Positions 8,546-16,681 of a stretch of DNA of 64,000 nucleotides are shown here, piece after piece; the first letter of the stretch is position 1; each line of letters starts with the position of its first letter. The DNA lies in NCBI GenBank assembly GCA_041390305.1, contig JAWKQE010000001.1, forward strand, positions 186,001 to 250,000. Reading direction: 5' to 3'. The notes beneath the pieces were generated by a model. It did not search any database, was not told the DNA's origin, and worked only from the letters and a program-made list of their open reading frames with translations. Origin of the DNA: JACKCR01 sp041390305 (GTDB lineage Bacteria; Eisenbacteria; RBG-16-71-46; CAIMUX01). Both the position numbers and the translations under genes were made by a program.

Positions 8546-9928
8546 GGGCTATGGTCAAGAGTTGTGGATCGGACTCTGATCAGGCGGCTTCCTTCCGACT
8601 TCCGGTCTGCTGAGTCCCATCCACGAACGTAGCGCCCGCGGCGACCAACGCCACGAGCTCGGGCTTGTTCACCCGACGCCATCGCTTCTCCGCCATCGCG
8701 AGTAGCTTGAACGCCATCGTCAACGCTCGGCTCCGCGTTCCCGCCCCCTTCGTCACACGTGTCCTGAGACGAACCGTTGCGAACGAAGACTCGATCGCGT
8801 TCGTCGATCGGATGTGTCGCCAGTGCTCCGCTGGGAAGTCGTAGAAGGTCAGGAGCAGCTCTTCGTCTCGACGCAGGGAGGCAACCGCCTTCGGGTACTT
8901 CGCTCCGAACTCCTCCTCGAACGAGACGAGGCACGCCTCCGCGTCCTTCCGGCTCTCAGCGTTCATGACCTCATGGAGCATCCGCTTTGCTCGGCCCTGG
9001 AGCCGCTTCGGGAGCTTGTCGAGGACGTTGGCGAGACGGTGGACCCAGCACCTCTGCCCCTTCGTCTTCGGCCACACGCTCCTCGCAGCCTTCCAGAACC
9101 CGAGTGCTCCGTCTCCGATCGCAAGGAGCGGAGCTGCCATGCCGCGGTCTCTCAGGTCCCTCAGAACCGCGCTCCAGCTCTCGTCACTCTCCCGGTACCC
9201 GTCCTCCACCGCGATCAGCTCCTTCGTTCCGTCCCGTTTCACACCCATCACGACGAGGGTGCAGAGTCGATCGTCTTCGAGGCGCACGCGGAAGTGAACG
9301 CCATCGACCCAGATGTAGACGTACTCGGCACCGGAGAGGTCGCGGTGGCGGAAGTGCTCGTACTCCTCCTCCCACTGTCCGATCAGCCGCGTGATCGCCG
9401 AGGGAGAAAGGCCGGACGCATCCTCTCCGAGTAGCACAGGCAGAGCCTCCTGGAAGTCGCCGGTCGAAAGGCCGCGGAGGTAGAGAAGTGGCAGCACCTC
9501 ACTCACCTTCGGAGACCGCCGCATGTAGGGCGGGAGGATCTGGCTCGTGAACTTCTGCCCCTCTCGACGATCGTGAACTCTCGGAGCTTCGACCTCGACC
9601 GTCCCTGACCCGACCGTCACCTTGCGCGGTCGCGCCTTGCCGTTCCGAACCACCATCGCGTGACCCTGCTCGTCCCGCGCGTCTTCGTGACGCTCGAGGT
9701 AGTCACTCACCTCCGCAGCCAGGGCCTGGGCCAGCATCTGGCGGGCTCCTTCCCGAGCGATCTCATCCAGTGCAGCGCCTTCGACCTTCCCGGCCGACTC
9801 TCTCTCCACTATCTTCAGCATCAGGTGGCGTGTCCTTCCTCCGGCAAGGTGCCGGTTTCCGTTTTGCTCAAACGGAAGGATACGCCGCCTTCCTCAGGCC
9901 CTCGATCCACAACTTCTGGTTATAGCCC
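8546..9928. mobile_element. Complete IS256-family insertion sequence, 1383 bp
   Basis: Terminal inverted repeats at 8546-8571 and 9903-9928 match at 21 of 26 positions, with GGGCTAT at the outer ends and an uninterrupted 12-bp block ending GGATCG inside. One transposase gene fills the element. Identical 9-bp target duplications flank it, and the interrupted gene reads through perfectly once the element is removed. All this indicates a fairly recent, intact insertion. The element's right end supplies the premature Gly-Leu-stop of the interrupted gene. Confidence 0.95.
8580..9821 (-). CDS. IS256-family (mutator-type) transposase
   Basis: The protein has 413 residues, the usual length. The DDE triad is Asp173 (WVDGVHF), Asp237 (IGDGALGFW) and Glu344 (NAIESSF). 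The family-typical C-x-x-H pair is Cys258/His261 (RCWVHRL). N-terminal residues ~1-90 form the DNA-binding part, with VEVEAPRVHDRREGQKF as a recognisable family block. The frame is intact and the ends are conserved, so the element may be active. No second copy is present in the window. Confidence 0.95.
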   Translation of the reverse strand: MLKIVERESAGKVEGAALDEIAREGARQMLAQALAAEVSDYLERHEDARDEQGHAMVVRNGKARPRKVTVGSGTVEVEAPRVHDRREGQKFTSQILPPYMRRSPKVSEVLPLLYLRGLSTGDFQEALPVLLGEDASGLSPSAITRLIGQWEEEYEHFRHRDLSGAEYVYIWVDGVHFRVRLEDDRLCTLVVMGVKRDGTKELIAVEDGYRESDESWSAVLRDLRDRGMAAPLLAIGDGALGFWKAARSVWPKTKGQRCWVHRLANVLDKLPKRLQGRAKRMLHEVMNAESRKDAEACLVSFEEEFGAKYPKAVASLRRDEELLLTFYDFPAEHWRHIRSTNAIESSFATVRLRTRVTKGAGTRSRALTMAFKLLAMAEKRWRRVNKPELVALVAAGATFVDGTQQTGSRKEAA

Positions 9929-9937
9929 GCCGATCCT
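9929..9937. repeat. Right target-site duplication of IS256-family element
   Basis: GCCGATCCT, identical to 8537-8545, directly abuts the right inverted repeat. Confidence 0.92.
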
Positions 9938-10336
9938 TCGGTCTCCCCTACTCCGTTCACGACGCTCCAGTTCGGGCAAGGGACAATGCACACCGACACA
10001 GAACACGTCGAAGGGAGTGAGCAGCTCGACCAGATCGGTCCGCCACCGCTCACTCTCGATGATGTGATCGACGATGAGGTTGTTTCCGGCCTCGGCGAAG
10101 GCTGCCAGACTGCGATGGAATCCGTCGAAGACGGCAGGGCGCATACGCTCCCAGTCCACGGTGCCGTTCCGAATGCGTGCCATGGGAAGAGCGTCGGATG
10201 TTCGCAGGTGGTCGAACGATAAATGCAGGAACGGTTCGGGCAGTTCCTGTTGCAGCGCACGTGCGAGGGTCGATTTCCCCGCGCTCGACGCGCCGTTGAT
10301 CAGGATGATCTTGGCCGGTTGCTGACGTTCGTTCAT
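9929..10336 (-). pseudogene. 5' part of IS-split chloramphenicol-phosphotransferase-like kinase
   Basis: ATG at 10336 follows GGAG. The P-loop GASSAGKST covers residues ~15-23, followed by a strand and the SFDHLRTSD region, as in the CPT family, which phosphorylates chloramphenicol or related hydroxyl substrates. The coding frame runs into the insertion element just after ERRERSRGDRRIG, a block conserved in this family, and stops at 9920 inside the element. The intact gene would continue in 8378-8545. A truncated product lacking the last ~55 residues could still be made. The original substrate is unknown; these kinases are not always resistance enzymes. Confidence 0.85.
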
Positions 10337-10357
10337 CAACGTCGCTCCACTACGGGT

Positions 10358-10669
10358 TCAAGGTCCGAAACTGCGGATGACTCCCACTTCTCGGAGCTTC
10401 ATCGGCATTCCGCCGTCGACATGGATGAACTCGCCCGTGATGAACGGGGAATCCTGAGAAGCGAGAAAGAGCGCCGCGTTGGCGACGTCGATCGGATGTC
10501 CCGTCCCTTCCAACATCTGGACTCGATCGAAGAGCGGCTTGTAACGGTGTAACGTATCGGTCAGGTTCGACCGAATCACTCGGTCCCAGGACTCATCGCT
10601 CTCATCGGGAAAGATCTCTCTCACCCCGCTGCCGGCGTTGTTGAATAGGATGTCGAGCCTTCCGTAGGT
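10358..10669 (-). pseudogene. SDR relic: N-terminus missing and centre deleted
   Basis: Read on the minus strand, T-Y-G-R-L-D-I-L-F-N-N-A-G is the classic SDR NAG block. It is followed by WDRVIRSNLTDT, then the frame jumps directly to HPIDVANAALFLAS and the closing VDGG block. The segment that normally holds Ser, Tyr and Lys (~100 residues) is absent, as is the nucleotide-binding TGxxxGIG, and a stop precedes the NAG block. It is therefore a non-functional remnant with an internal in-frame deletion. It lies just upstream of the IS-split kinase, so two adjacent genes here are inactivated by different means. Confidence 0.75.
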
Positions 10670-10822
10670 GTCTGATCTGCGCCGTTCGTGAATCCGTCAC
10701 CTAGAGCATGCCCCCGAGGTCTGTCGAACGCAAGTGCATGACAATCGCTGACATAGAGCCCCTCCCTCCTTGGATCGGTGCAACCTGGGGACGCGCTCGA
10801 TCTAAAACCTACGCGGAATGAT

Positions 10823-10849
10823 CTCCGAAAAAGTCATACTTTCTCGGAG
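10823..10849. promoter_or_regulatory. 27-bp inverted repeat upstream of AAA_14 ATPase gene
   Basis: CTCCGA-A-AAAGT-CAT-ACTTT-C-TCGGAG pairs over 11 of 12 positions around a 3-nt centre. It encloses a -10-like CATACT and lies 36 bp before the ATPase start, so it could be an operator for autoregulation. Confidence 0.55.
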
Positions 10850-10884
10850 TGGCCTCCGATATGGTCAAGCAGGAGGGCACGCGG

Positions 10885-12051
10885 ATGTCGCACCTGAAAC
10901 GGATCATCGAGCTGTACTTGCCGCCGAACCGGTCCACATTCTTCTGGGGACCGCGTCAGACCGGGAAGTCGACGTTGCTGCGGGAACGGTTCCCGGACAG
11001 CCTCTCGTTCGATCTGCTGCGGACCGACCTGGCCTTCGACCTGCTGCGGGACCCGGCTCTCTTTCGACAGCGGGTCCTCGCCGCGAGCGAGGATCGGCTT
11101 CGGTTGCCGATCATCGTCGACGAGGTCCAGAAGGTGCCGGGCCTCCTGGACGAGGTGCACTGGCTGATCGAGAACCGTGGACTCAGCTTCATCCTCAGCG
11201 GTTCGAGCGCCCGGAGCCTCCGGCGAGGGAACGTCAATCTCCTCGGCGGAAGGGCGTGGCGCGCGGAGCTCTTTCCGTTGGTCAGTGAGGAACTCCCAGA
11301 CTGGGATCTCCTCCGGATGCTCAATCGGGGCCTTCTCCCGGCTCACTACCTCACCGCCGGCTACAGGAAGTCGCTCCTCGCCTATGTTCGCGACTACCTG
11401 CGCGAGGAGGTGTTCGCAGAAGGACTCGTGCGCAGCGTTCCCGCGTTCTCCCGCTTCTTCGACGCTCTTGCGTACTCCCATGGGGAGCTGACGAACTACT
11501 CGAACATCGCGCGCGATGCGGGAGTCGATTCGAAAACGGTGAAGGAGTACTTCCAGATCCTGGTCGACACGCTCCTGGGTCGGTTCGTCGAACCATACAA
11601 GCGGAGGACGGATCGTCGCGCTCTGTCTCGGACTCCCAAGTTCTACCTCTTCGACGTCGGAGTCGCGGGAGCGCTCACCAAGCGGAAGATCGAGGAGCCG
11701 CGGGGGGAGCAGTTCGGTCGCGCACTCGAGCATCTCGTCTTCATGGAGCTCGTAGCGCACAGCTCGTACAGCGAGCAGGAGTATCCAGTCCGCTACTGGA
11801 GGACGAAGTCGGGCCAGGAAGTGGACTTCGTTCTCGGCGAGGGAGACGTTGCGGTCGAAGTGAAGGGAACCGATCGACTCTCCACCCGTGATCTCCGCGG
11901 GACCACGTCGTTCGTCTCGGAGTACCGCCCGAAGCACGCGCTTGTCGTGTGCATGGAAGCGGAGGAGCGGGTACACGAGGGGATTCGAGTCGTTCCCGTC
12001 CGGCGCTTTCTGGAGAAGCTGTGGCAAGGGGAATGGACCAGCGACCTGTAA
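10885..12051 (+). CDS. AAA_14 / DUF4143 ATPase, copy 1
   Basis: The protein has 388 residues; ATG at 10885 follows AGGAGG by eight bases. The N-terminal AAA_14 domain has Walker A GPRQTGKST (22-30) and Walker B IIVDE (Asp79/Glu80), and sensor-like SGSSARSLRR. A winged-helix-like middle part (SNIARDAGVDSKTVKEYFQIL) precedes the C-terminal DUF4143 region. That region ends with EVDFVL and VAVEVKG, a D...E-x-K pattern of the PD-(D/E)xK nuclease fold. The family is common in accessory DNA and its biological role is not settled. It is closest to copy 2 at 23.0 kb by shared blocks such as DEVHWLIENRG. Confidence 0.85.
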   Translation: MSHLKRIIELYLPPNRSTFFWGPRQTGKSTLLRERFPDSLSFDLLRTDLAFDLLRDPALFRQRVLAASEDRLRLPIIVDEVQKVPGLLDEVHWLIENRGLSFILSGSSARSLRRGNVNLLGGRAWRAELFPLVSEELPDWDLLRMLNRGLLPAHYLTAGYRKSLLAYVRDYLREEVFAEGLVRSVPAFSRFFDALAYSHGELTNYSNIARDAGVDSKTVKEYFQILVDTLLGRFVEPYKRRTDRRALSRTPKFYLFDVGVAGALTKRKIEEPRGEQFGRALEHLVFMELVAHSSYSEQEYPVRYWRTKSGQEVDFVLGEGDVAVEVKGTDRLSTRDLRGTTSFVSEYRPKHALVVCMEAEERVHEGIRVVPVRRFLEKLWQGEWTSDL

Positions 12052-12131
12052 CCCTCCGTCGATAGCGAACGCGCCGACGTGGCCCGCCCGCGCAGGGTTC
12101 GGTGTACCGAGGCAGTCCGACACGGTCAGTC

Positions 12132-12149
12132 ATCCTTGCTCAGAAGGAT
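12132..12149. terminator. Weak hairpin between convergent genes
   Basis: ATCCTT and AAGGAT flank a six-base loop between the convergent ATPase and propeller genes. No T-tract is visible. Confidence 0.3.
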
Positions 12150-12166
12150 TCGACCATTGATTCTGC

Positions 12167-13327
12167 TCAAGGCCTGAACGGCTCGAATGTGGTCCCGTCG
12201 AGCCTGAACACTCCGTCCTCCTGAGTGCCGAGCCAGAGCACTCCTTGGTTGTCTTCATAGATGGAGAAGAGAGTGACGGTCTTGTTGCCATCTCGAACTG
12301 GGTAGTGGGTGACGCTCTCCCCGTCGTATCGCCAGACTCCGTCCCCATAGGTCGCCATCCACAGTGCACCGGTCCTATCGACGGTGCTCGACATGATGCC
12401 GCCGAAGAGTTCTCCGCTCAGATCGTTTGGGTCGCGGAGTCCATCCACTTTCCGGAACTTCGGTTCGGCGGTGTCACTCAGTTCGACTTCATACCGGTGC
12501 AGTGAGTTGCAGAACCAGAACTGTCCTTCTCGATCCTCGATGATCGAACGAGTACCAAACGAACCGTTGCCCAGCTCACTCTCAGACAGCCAGGCAAAGG
12601 ACTCCCCGTCGAAGCGACAGGCGCCAAGGATAGCGGTGCCGAACCAGACATTGCCCTCGCGGTCTTTGAAGATGCTGTAGACGTCGTACGGGCTGTAGTT
12701 CGCATTGGGGAATCTGTCGCGTGGCATCTGCCGGTAGTGCTCATCGCCCTCTTCGGTCTTGGGGAGCTCCAGATAGTGCAATACCTCGCCATCGTACCGA
12801 TAGAGCGCGCCGGCGTTCTGCGGGCCCTGGAACCACAAGTCACCCGATTGCAGTTTCCACTCGCGTGTGGCGGAGTCGTTCGTGGCGGAGTCGCTTCCGA
12901 TTGGGGCGAGAGTGGTGAAGGATGTCCCGTCGAACCTGCTGATGCCCTTCGCGGTAGTAAAGTAGATGTTTCCTGACTCGTCTTCTTGAATCCTGCCGAG
13001 TCCAAGGCTGTTGTCGCAGAGTCCGTCTTCCGTCGTGAAGTTGACGAGGGTTTCCCCGTCGTAGCGGTACACGCCTCGATCATGGCTCCCGAACCAGTAG
13101 TCGCCGTTCTCGGCTTGGAAGACGTGCCAGATCGCCTTGTCGAGTTCTGCGACGATCTCGCCTTTGGCAACGGTTGCCCTCTGAGCAGTGTCGCCCACTT
13201 TCGAGGCGGACCCGATCGGCGGGCTGTCGTCCTGGCCGGCGGCGCAGGCGGACAACGCGACGATCAGGGAGAGAACTACCCAGCCGAGTTGGCGATGTAT
13301 GGTCCCGTGCGGTATGCGAGGTGACAT
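12167..13327 (-). CDS. Two-component-regulator-type propeller lipoprotein
   Basis: The protein has 386 residues from the ATG at 13327, preceded by AGAGGAG. The signal peptide ends in the lipobox LSAC (VVLSLIVALSAC), so it is probably lipid-anchored. Repeats of the Reg_prop type follow: DYWFGSHDRGVYRYDG, GNVWFGT...CRFDG, GALWMATYGDGVWRYDG and VLWLGTQEDGVFRLDG, each a propeller blade element. In hybrid two-component sensors such blades form the periplasmic sensor. Here there is no kinase domain and no partner nearby, so the role is open. Confidence 0.85.
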   Translation of the reverse strand: MSPRIPHGTIHRQLGWVVLSLIVALSACAAGQDDSPPIGSASKVGDTAQRATVAKGEIVAELDKAIWHVFQAENGDYWFGSHDRGVYRYDGETLVNFTTEDGLCDNSLGLGRIQEDESGNIYFTTAKGISRFDGTSFTTLAPIGSDSATNDSATREWKLQSGDLWFQGPQNAGALYRYDGEVLHYLELPKTEEGDEHYRQMPRDRFPNANYSPYDVYSIFKDREGNVWFGTAILGACRFDGESFAWLSESELGNGSFGTRSIIEDREGQFWFCNSLHRYEVELSDTAEPKFRKVDGLRDPNDLSGELFGGIMSSTVDRTGALWMATYGDGVWRYDGESVTHYPVRDGNKTVTLFSIYEDNQGVLWLGTQEDGVFRLDGTTFEPFRP

Positions 13328-13698
13328 GACCGGACTCCTCTTGCGATACACGAATCGACATGGCCGGACTTCTCTCGTGGTGCATGGTGGAGGGCGGTCT
13401 CCGTCTTGCCGACGGCCTTCGGCCCTTCGATGGAGATGGCACTCACAGAGGGGAGTAGCTTCGTCGAGTTCGGAATCGAAGATTCTGTGGCGGTAACTGG
13501 TTGTTTGCATGTGGTTTGACTTCCAGTTGGGGTCGTCGTTCAGTCCTGCCAGCCCACTCTGCCATGCGTCTGGACCATTTCCAACCGGTCGATAGGACCA
13601 GCATCAACAATGCATCTGGACCAGACTCGGAGGAGCTGGGCTGGGTAGCGCCATTCAGGGACGGGCAAGGAAGTCCGTCTCGACAGACGGGACGGTCG
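13328..13698. other. Intergenic, 371 bp
   Basis: There is no convincing gene. It holds the hairpin at 13675-13690 just past the racemase stop, and presumably the promoter of the propeller lipoprotein gene. Confidence 0.4.
13675..13690 (-). terminator. Hairpin after racemase operon
   Basis: CCGTCT-CGAC-AGACGG lies nine bases past the racemase stop on the minus strand. The stem is only six base pairs and no T-tract follows, so termination is tentative. Confidence 0.4.
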
Positions 13699-14394
13699 TC
13701 ACGGACGCAGAGCTTCCTCGGCGGCCGCACGAGCATGAATGGCTGTCGTATCGAACAGCGGAACCACCGAGTCCTCCTGACTCACCAGGAGCGAGATCTC
13801 CGTGCACCCGAGGATGACGGCCTGTGCCCCTTCGGATGCGAGCTTGCCCATGATTCGTCTGAACTCGCTGCGAGACTCGGGCTGGATGACTCCCAGGCAG
13901 AGCTCGTCAAAGATGACGCGATGGACGATGTCGCGATCCTCGGAATCGGGAACGATGACTCGAAGACCGTGGCGCTCACTCAATCGCGCCCGGTAGAAGC
14001 TCTCTTCCATGGTGAATCGCGTGCCTAGCAGACCAACGATGGAATGACCCGCCCGCTTGATCTCGGAGCCGGTCGCATCGGCGATGTGGTACAGCGGGAT
14101 CGTGACGGCGGCTTCGATGCTCGCGGCTACTTTGTGCATCGTGTTCGTGCACAAGACCACGAAGTCCGCACCTGCTGCTTCGAGTGAGCGAGCAGCCTCG
14201 GCCAGGATCGCACCAGCGGTGTCCCAGTCCCCGCCGTGCTGCAGTTGCTCGATCTCGTGAAAGTCGACGCTGTAGAGCACGATCTTCGCTGAATGCAGAC
14301 CACCCAGACGTTCCTTGACGGTCTCGTTGATCTGGCGGTAGTACGGAATCGTCGATTCCCAACTCATGCCGCCGATGAGGCCAATGGTTCTCAT
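13699..14394 (-). CDS. Aspartate/glutamate racemase family protein
   Basis: The protein has 231 residues. The N-terminal IGLIGGMSWEST block and the two catalytic cysteines, Cys82 (LCTNTMHK) and Cys197 (GCTEI), match the PLP-independent aspartate racemase group (YgeA-like). Both cysteines are present, so it should be active; the amino-acid preference is unknown. Its ATG overlaps the stop of the upstream 105-residue protein by four bases (ATGA), so the two are translationally coupled. D-amino acids are used in cell-wall remodelling, but nothing here points to that specifically. Confidence 0.9.
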   Translation of the reverse strand: MRTIGLIGGMSWESTIPYYRQINETVKERLGGLHSAKIVLYSVDFHEIEQLQHGGDWDTAGAILAEAARSLEAAGADFVVLCTNTMHKVAASIEAAVTIPLYHIADATGSEIKRAGHSIVGLLGTRFTMEESFYRARLSERHGLRVIVPDSEDRDIVHRVIFDELCLGVIQPESRSEFRRIMGKLASEGAQAVILGCTEISLLVSQEDSVVPLFDTTAIHARAAAEEALRP

Positions 14395-14708
14395 TGCAGG
14401 GCCTCGAACTCAGCAAACATCTGGTTGGCCTCTTCGAGAGAGGCAAGCGGAACATACTCGGACACCCGCCCGAACTCCTCCCACAGCTTCTGCACAGCCG
14501 GATTGCCATGTGCCTTGGCAATGGCTTCGGCCGAACTCCATTCGAAGACCTCTACGATCGTTCCGTTCGCCGCAGTCATGACATAGGCGGGACGATCCGT
14601 CACGAGTGACTCCGCCCGAAGCACGTCCAGGTGGCTCGCAACGACCGCCCTGAGGTCGTCCTCCATGCCCGGCTTTGGCTTGTATGCTGCGATCACGAAG
14701 CGGCCCAT
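14391..14708 (-). CDS. Small dimeric alpha/beta-barrel protein (ABM-like)
   Basis: The protein has 105 residues. The pattern FVIAAYKPKPGMEDDLRAVVASHLDVLRAE...VEVFEWSSAEAIAKAH is that of the ferredoxin-like dimeric alpha-beta barrel that includes antibiotic-biosynthesis-monooxygenase-like proteins. No cofactor residues can be assigned. It is the first gene of a two-gene operon with the racemase, with a four-base overlap. It diverges from the amine oxidase gene across a 276-bp spacer. Confidence 0.7.
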   Translation of the reverse strand: MGRFVIAAYKPKPGMEDDLRAVVASHLDVLRAESLVTDRPAYVMTAANGTIVEVFEWSSAEAIAKAHGNPAVQKLWEEFGRVSEYVPLASLEEANQMFAEFEALQ

Positions 14709-14984
14709 GTTTCTCTCCGGTCATGAATGATGCGCAACGATGTCGTAGCAATGGCTCCGGCCTCGGCGACCTGTCGCGCATTGGATCCTCGCCGTCGACC
14801 TTCCGTCGTGAATGCAGCTTCCATCAAACTCAGGGTCGACGTACAGCAGGATTGTGGATCGGCGTCGCCAGGGCCAGTTCGTGCCGGTTCCGTGCCTCTC
14901 TTGCCACCTCGGTCCAGACGCGAGTACGATCCCACGCACTCGAGCAGAACCAGGTCCCGCACGATCCCAGTAGGAGATGCCGCC

Positions 14985-16478
14985 GTGTCCCAATCTCTGT
15001 TCGCCCGTCTCGCCCGCCGTTTCGAGACCGAAGAACGTCGCGTCTCGCGTCGTGAGTTCCTCCGCGCGTCCCTCCTCGCTTCGAGCGGGATGCTCCTTTC
15101 GTCCTGTGGTGCGCCTGGATGGGGACGGCGTCCACGGATGCGAGTCGTCGTCATCGGTGGAGGCTTCTCCGGGCTCGCCTGTGCGTTCGAGCTCCGGCAG
15201 GCGGGCTTCGACGTGACTGTCCTCGAGTCCCGAAATCGAGTCGGTGGACGGGTCCTCAGCTTCGGCGACTTCGTCCCCGGCCGGAACGCGGAAGGTGGGG
15301 CCGAGCTGATCGGCTCGAACCATCCCACCTGGATGACGTACGCAGACCGGTTCGGTCTCGAGATGTTGGACGTTTCGGAGGACGAGGACTACGCGACCCC
15401 GGTGCGCCTTCGTGGTCAGCTGCTCTCGGACGCCGACACAGAAGCGCTCTATGAGGAGATGGACGCTGCGTACTCGCTCATGACCGTCGACGCCGCTCCC
15501 ATCGACCTCGAGGAACCCTGGTCGATGCCCCACGCGGCCCGACTCGACCAGATGTCCACGGCAGACTGGCTCGCAGGCGTCACGATCTCGGACATCGGAC
15601 GCTATGCGGTCGATACGGAGACCACGTTCAACAACGGCGTCCCACTCGCGGCCCAGAGCTACCTCGGCAACCTTCTCCAAGTGAAGGGAGGAGGGCTCGA
15701 TGCCTACTGGACGGAGAGCGAGGTCTACCGGTGCGCCGGCGGCAACCAGCAGCTCGCGTTCCGCCTCGCGGAAGCGATCGGTGCGGAGCGAATCTACCTC
15801 GAGGAGCCGGTTCAGAGCATCGAGGTCCACGGGACCTCCGGTTTCGGCGGTGCCCACGTTTCCCAAGCGTCGCACTGCACGGTGCGAACCACGCGAGGCA
15901 GCTACGAAGCCGACGTCGTCGTCCTCGCGGTGCCTCCGAGCGTCTGGTCCCGCATCGCGATCACGCCGAGCCTGCCAGCGTCGCTCCGGCCGCAGATGGG
16001 CACGAACACGAAGTACCTCTCCGAGGTGCGGTCCCGCTTCTGGTACGAGAGCGGCCTCTCTCAGTACGCACTCTCGGACGACATCGCCGGCCTCACCTGG
16101 GAAGCGACCGATGCGCAGAGCGGCGCCGGCCACTACGTCCTCACGTCCTTCGCGGGCGCCGGGGCATCCCGGCATCTCCTCGATCTCGACGCGGCCACGC
16201 GCGACAGAGAGATGGCGAAGGCGCTCGAAGGAGTCCTCCCGGGATTCACGGAACAGCGGGTTCGGAGCCGGTTCATGGATTGGCCGAACGACCCGTGGGT
16301 GCGCGCGGCGTATTCCTTCCCTGCACCCGGCCAGGTCACGACGATGGGACCGGTGCTCCGCGCCGGAATGGGTCCGCTCCACTTCGCCGGAGAGCATGCG
16401 TGCTACCGGTTCGTCGGCTACATGGAAGGCGCGCTCTTCAGTGGGGCGGAGACGGCGTGGAGGATTGCGAACGGTTGA
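14985..16478 (+). CDS. Exported FAD-dependent amine oxidase
   Basis: The protein has 497 residues from a GTG at 14985 after TAGGAG; longer in-frame starts give an improbable basic extension. A twin-arginine motif (S-R-R-E-F-L, Arg22-Arg23) precedes a hydrophobic stretch ending LSSC, so export by the Tat pathway in folded, FAD-bound form and lipid anchoring are likely. The Rossmann motif VVVIGGGFSGLACA...VLESRNRVGGRV and the C-terminal FAD block HFAGEHACYRFVGYMEGA are the two hallmarks of the monoamine-oxidase group. Substrates could be primary amines or L-amino acids. Confidence 0.88.
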   Translation: MSQSLFARLARRFETEERRVSRREFLRASLLASSGMLLSSCGAPGWGRRPRMRVVVIGGGFSGLACAFELRQAGFDVTVLESRNRVGGRVLSFGDFVPGRNAEGGAELIGSNHPTWMTYADRFGLEMLDVSEDEDYATPVRLRGQLLSDADTEALYEEMDAAYSLMTVDAAPIDLEEPWSMPHAARLDQMSTADWLAGVTISDIGRYAVDTETTFNNGVPLAAQSYLGNLLQVKGGGLDAYWTESEVYRCAGGNQQLAFRLAEAIGAERIYLEEPVQSIEVHGTSGFGGAHVSQASHCTVRTTRGSYEADVVVLAVPPSVWSRIAITPSLPASLRPQMGTNTKYLSEVRSRFWYESGLSQYALSDDIAGLTWEATDAQSGAGHYVLTSFAGAGASRHLLDLDAATRDREMAKALEGVLPGFTEQRVRSRFMDWPNDPWVRAAYSFPAPGQVTTMGPVLRAGMGPLHFAGEHACYRFVGYMEGALFSGAETAWRIANG

Positions 16479-16681
16479 GGTGGTTGACTCAGTGCGGATG
16501 GCGTAGGGATGGTGCGAAGAGGAACCCAACGATCCAAGCCCACGGTCCTCCCTCCGTTGTCTGCACCGGCCGCGGCACGAGCGTGAACACTCCGGTCTCT
16601 TTGCCCGTCAGAACCGGGGGCGTGTCACGATTGGCACCCCTCCAGTCCGATTCGAGGTGCCACCGATAGGGGGAGGCGGAA

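Noticed and set aside
10358..10624. Functional 88-residue SDR-like protein
   Set aside because: It lacks cofactor and catalytic motifs; the frame continues upstream into a truncated NAG block and a stop.
13500..13530. Inverted repeat AACTGG/CCAGTT as operator
   Set aside because: Only six bases per arm with a long spacer; expected by chance in this amount of sequence.
14721..16529. Long open frame antisense to the amine oxidase gene (~600 codons)
   Set aside because: It mirrors the real gene codon by codon, is rich in Arg/Glu/Asp and has no domain; typical GC-rich shadow.
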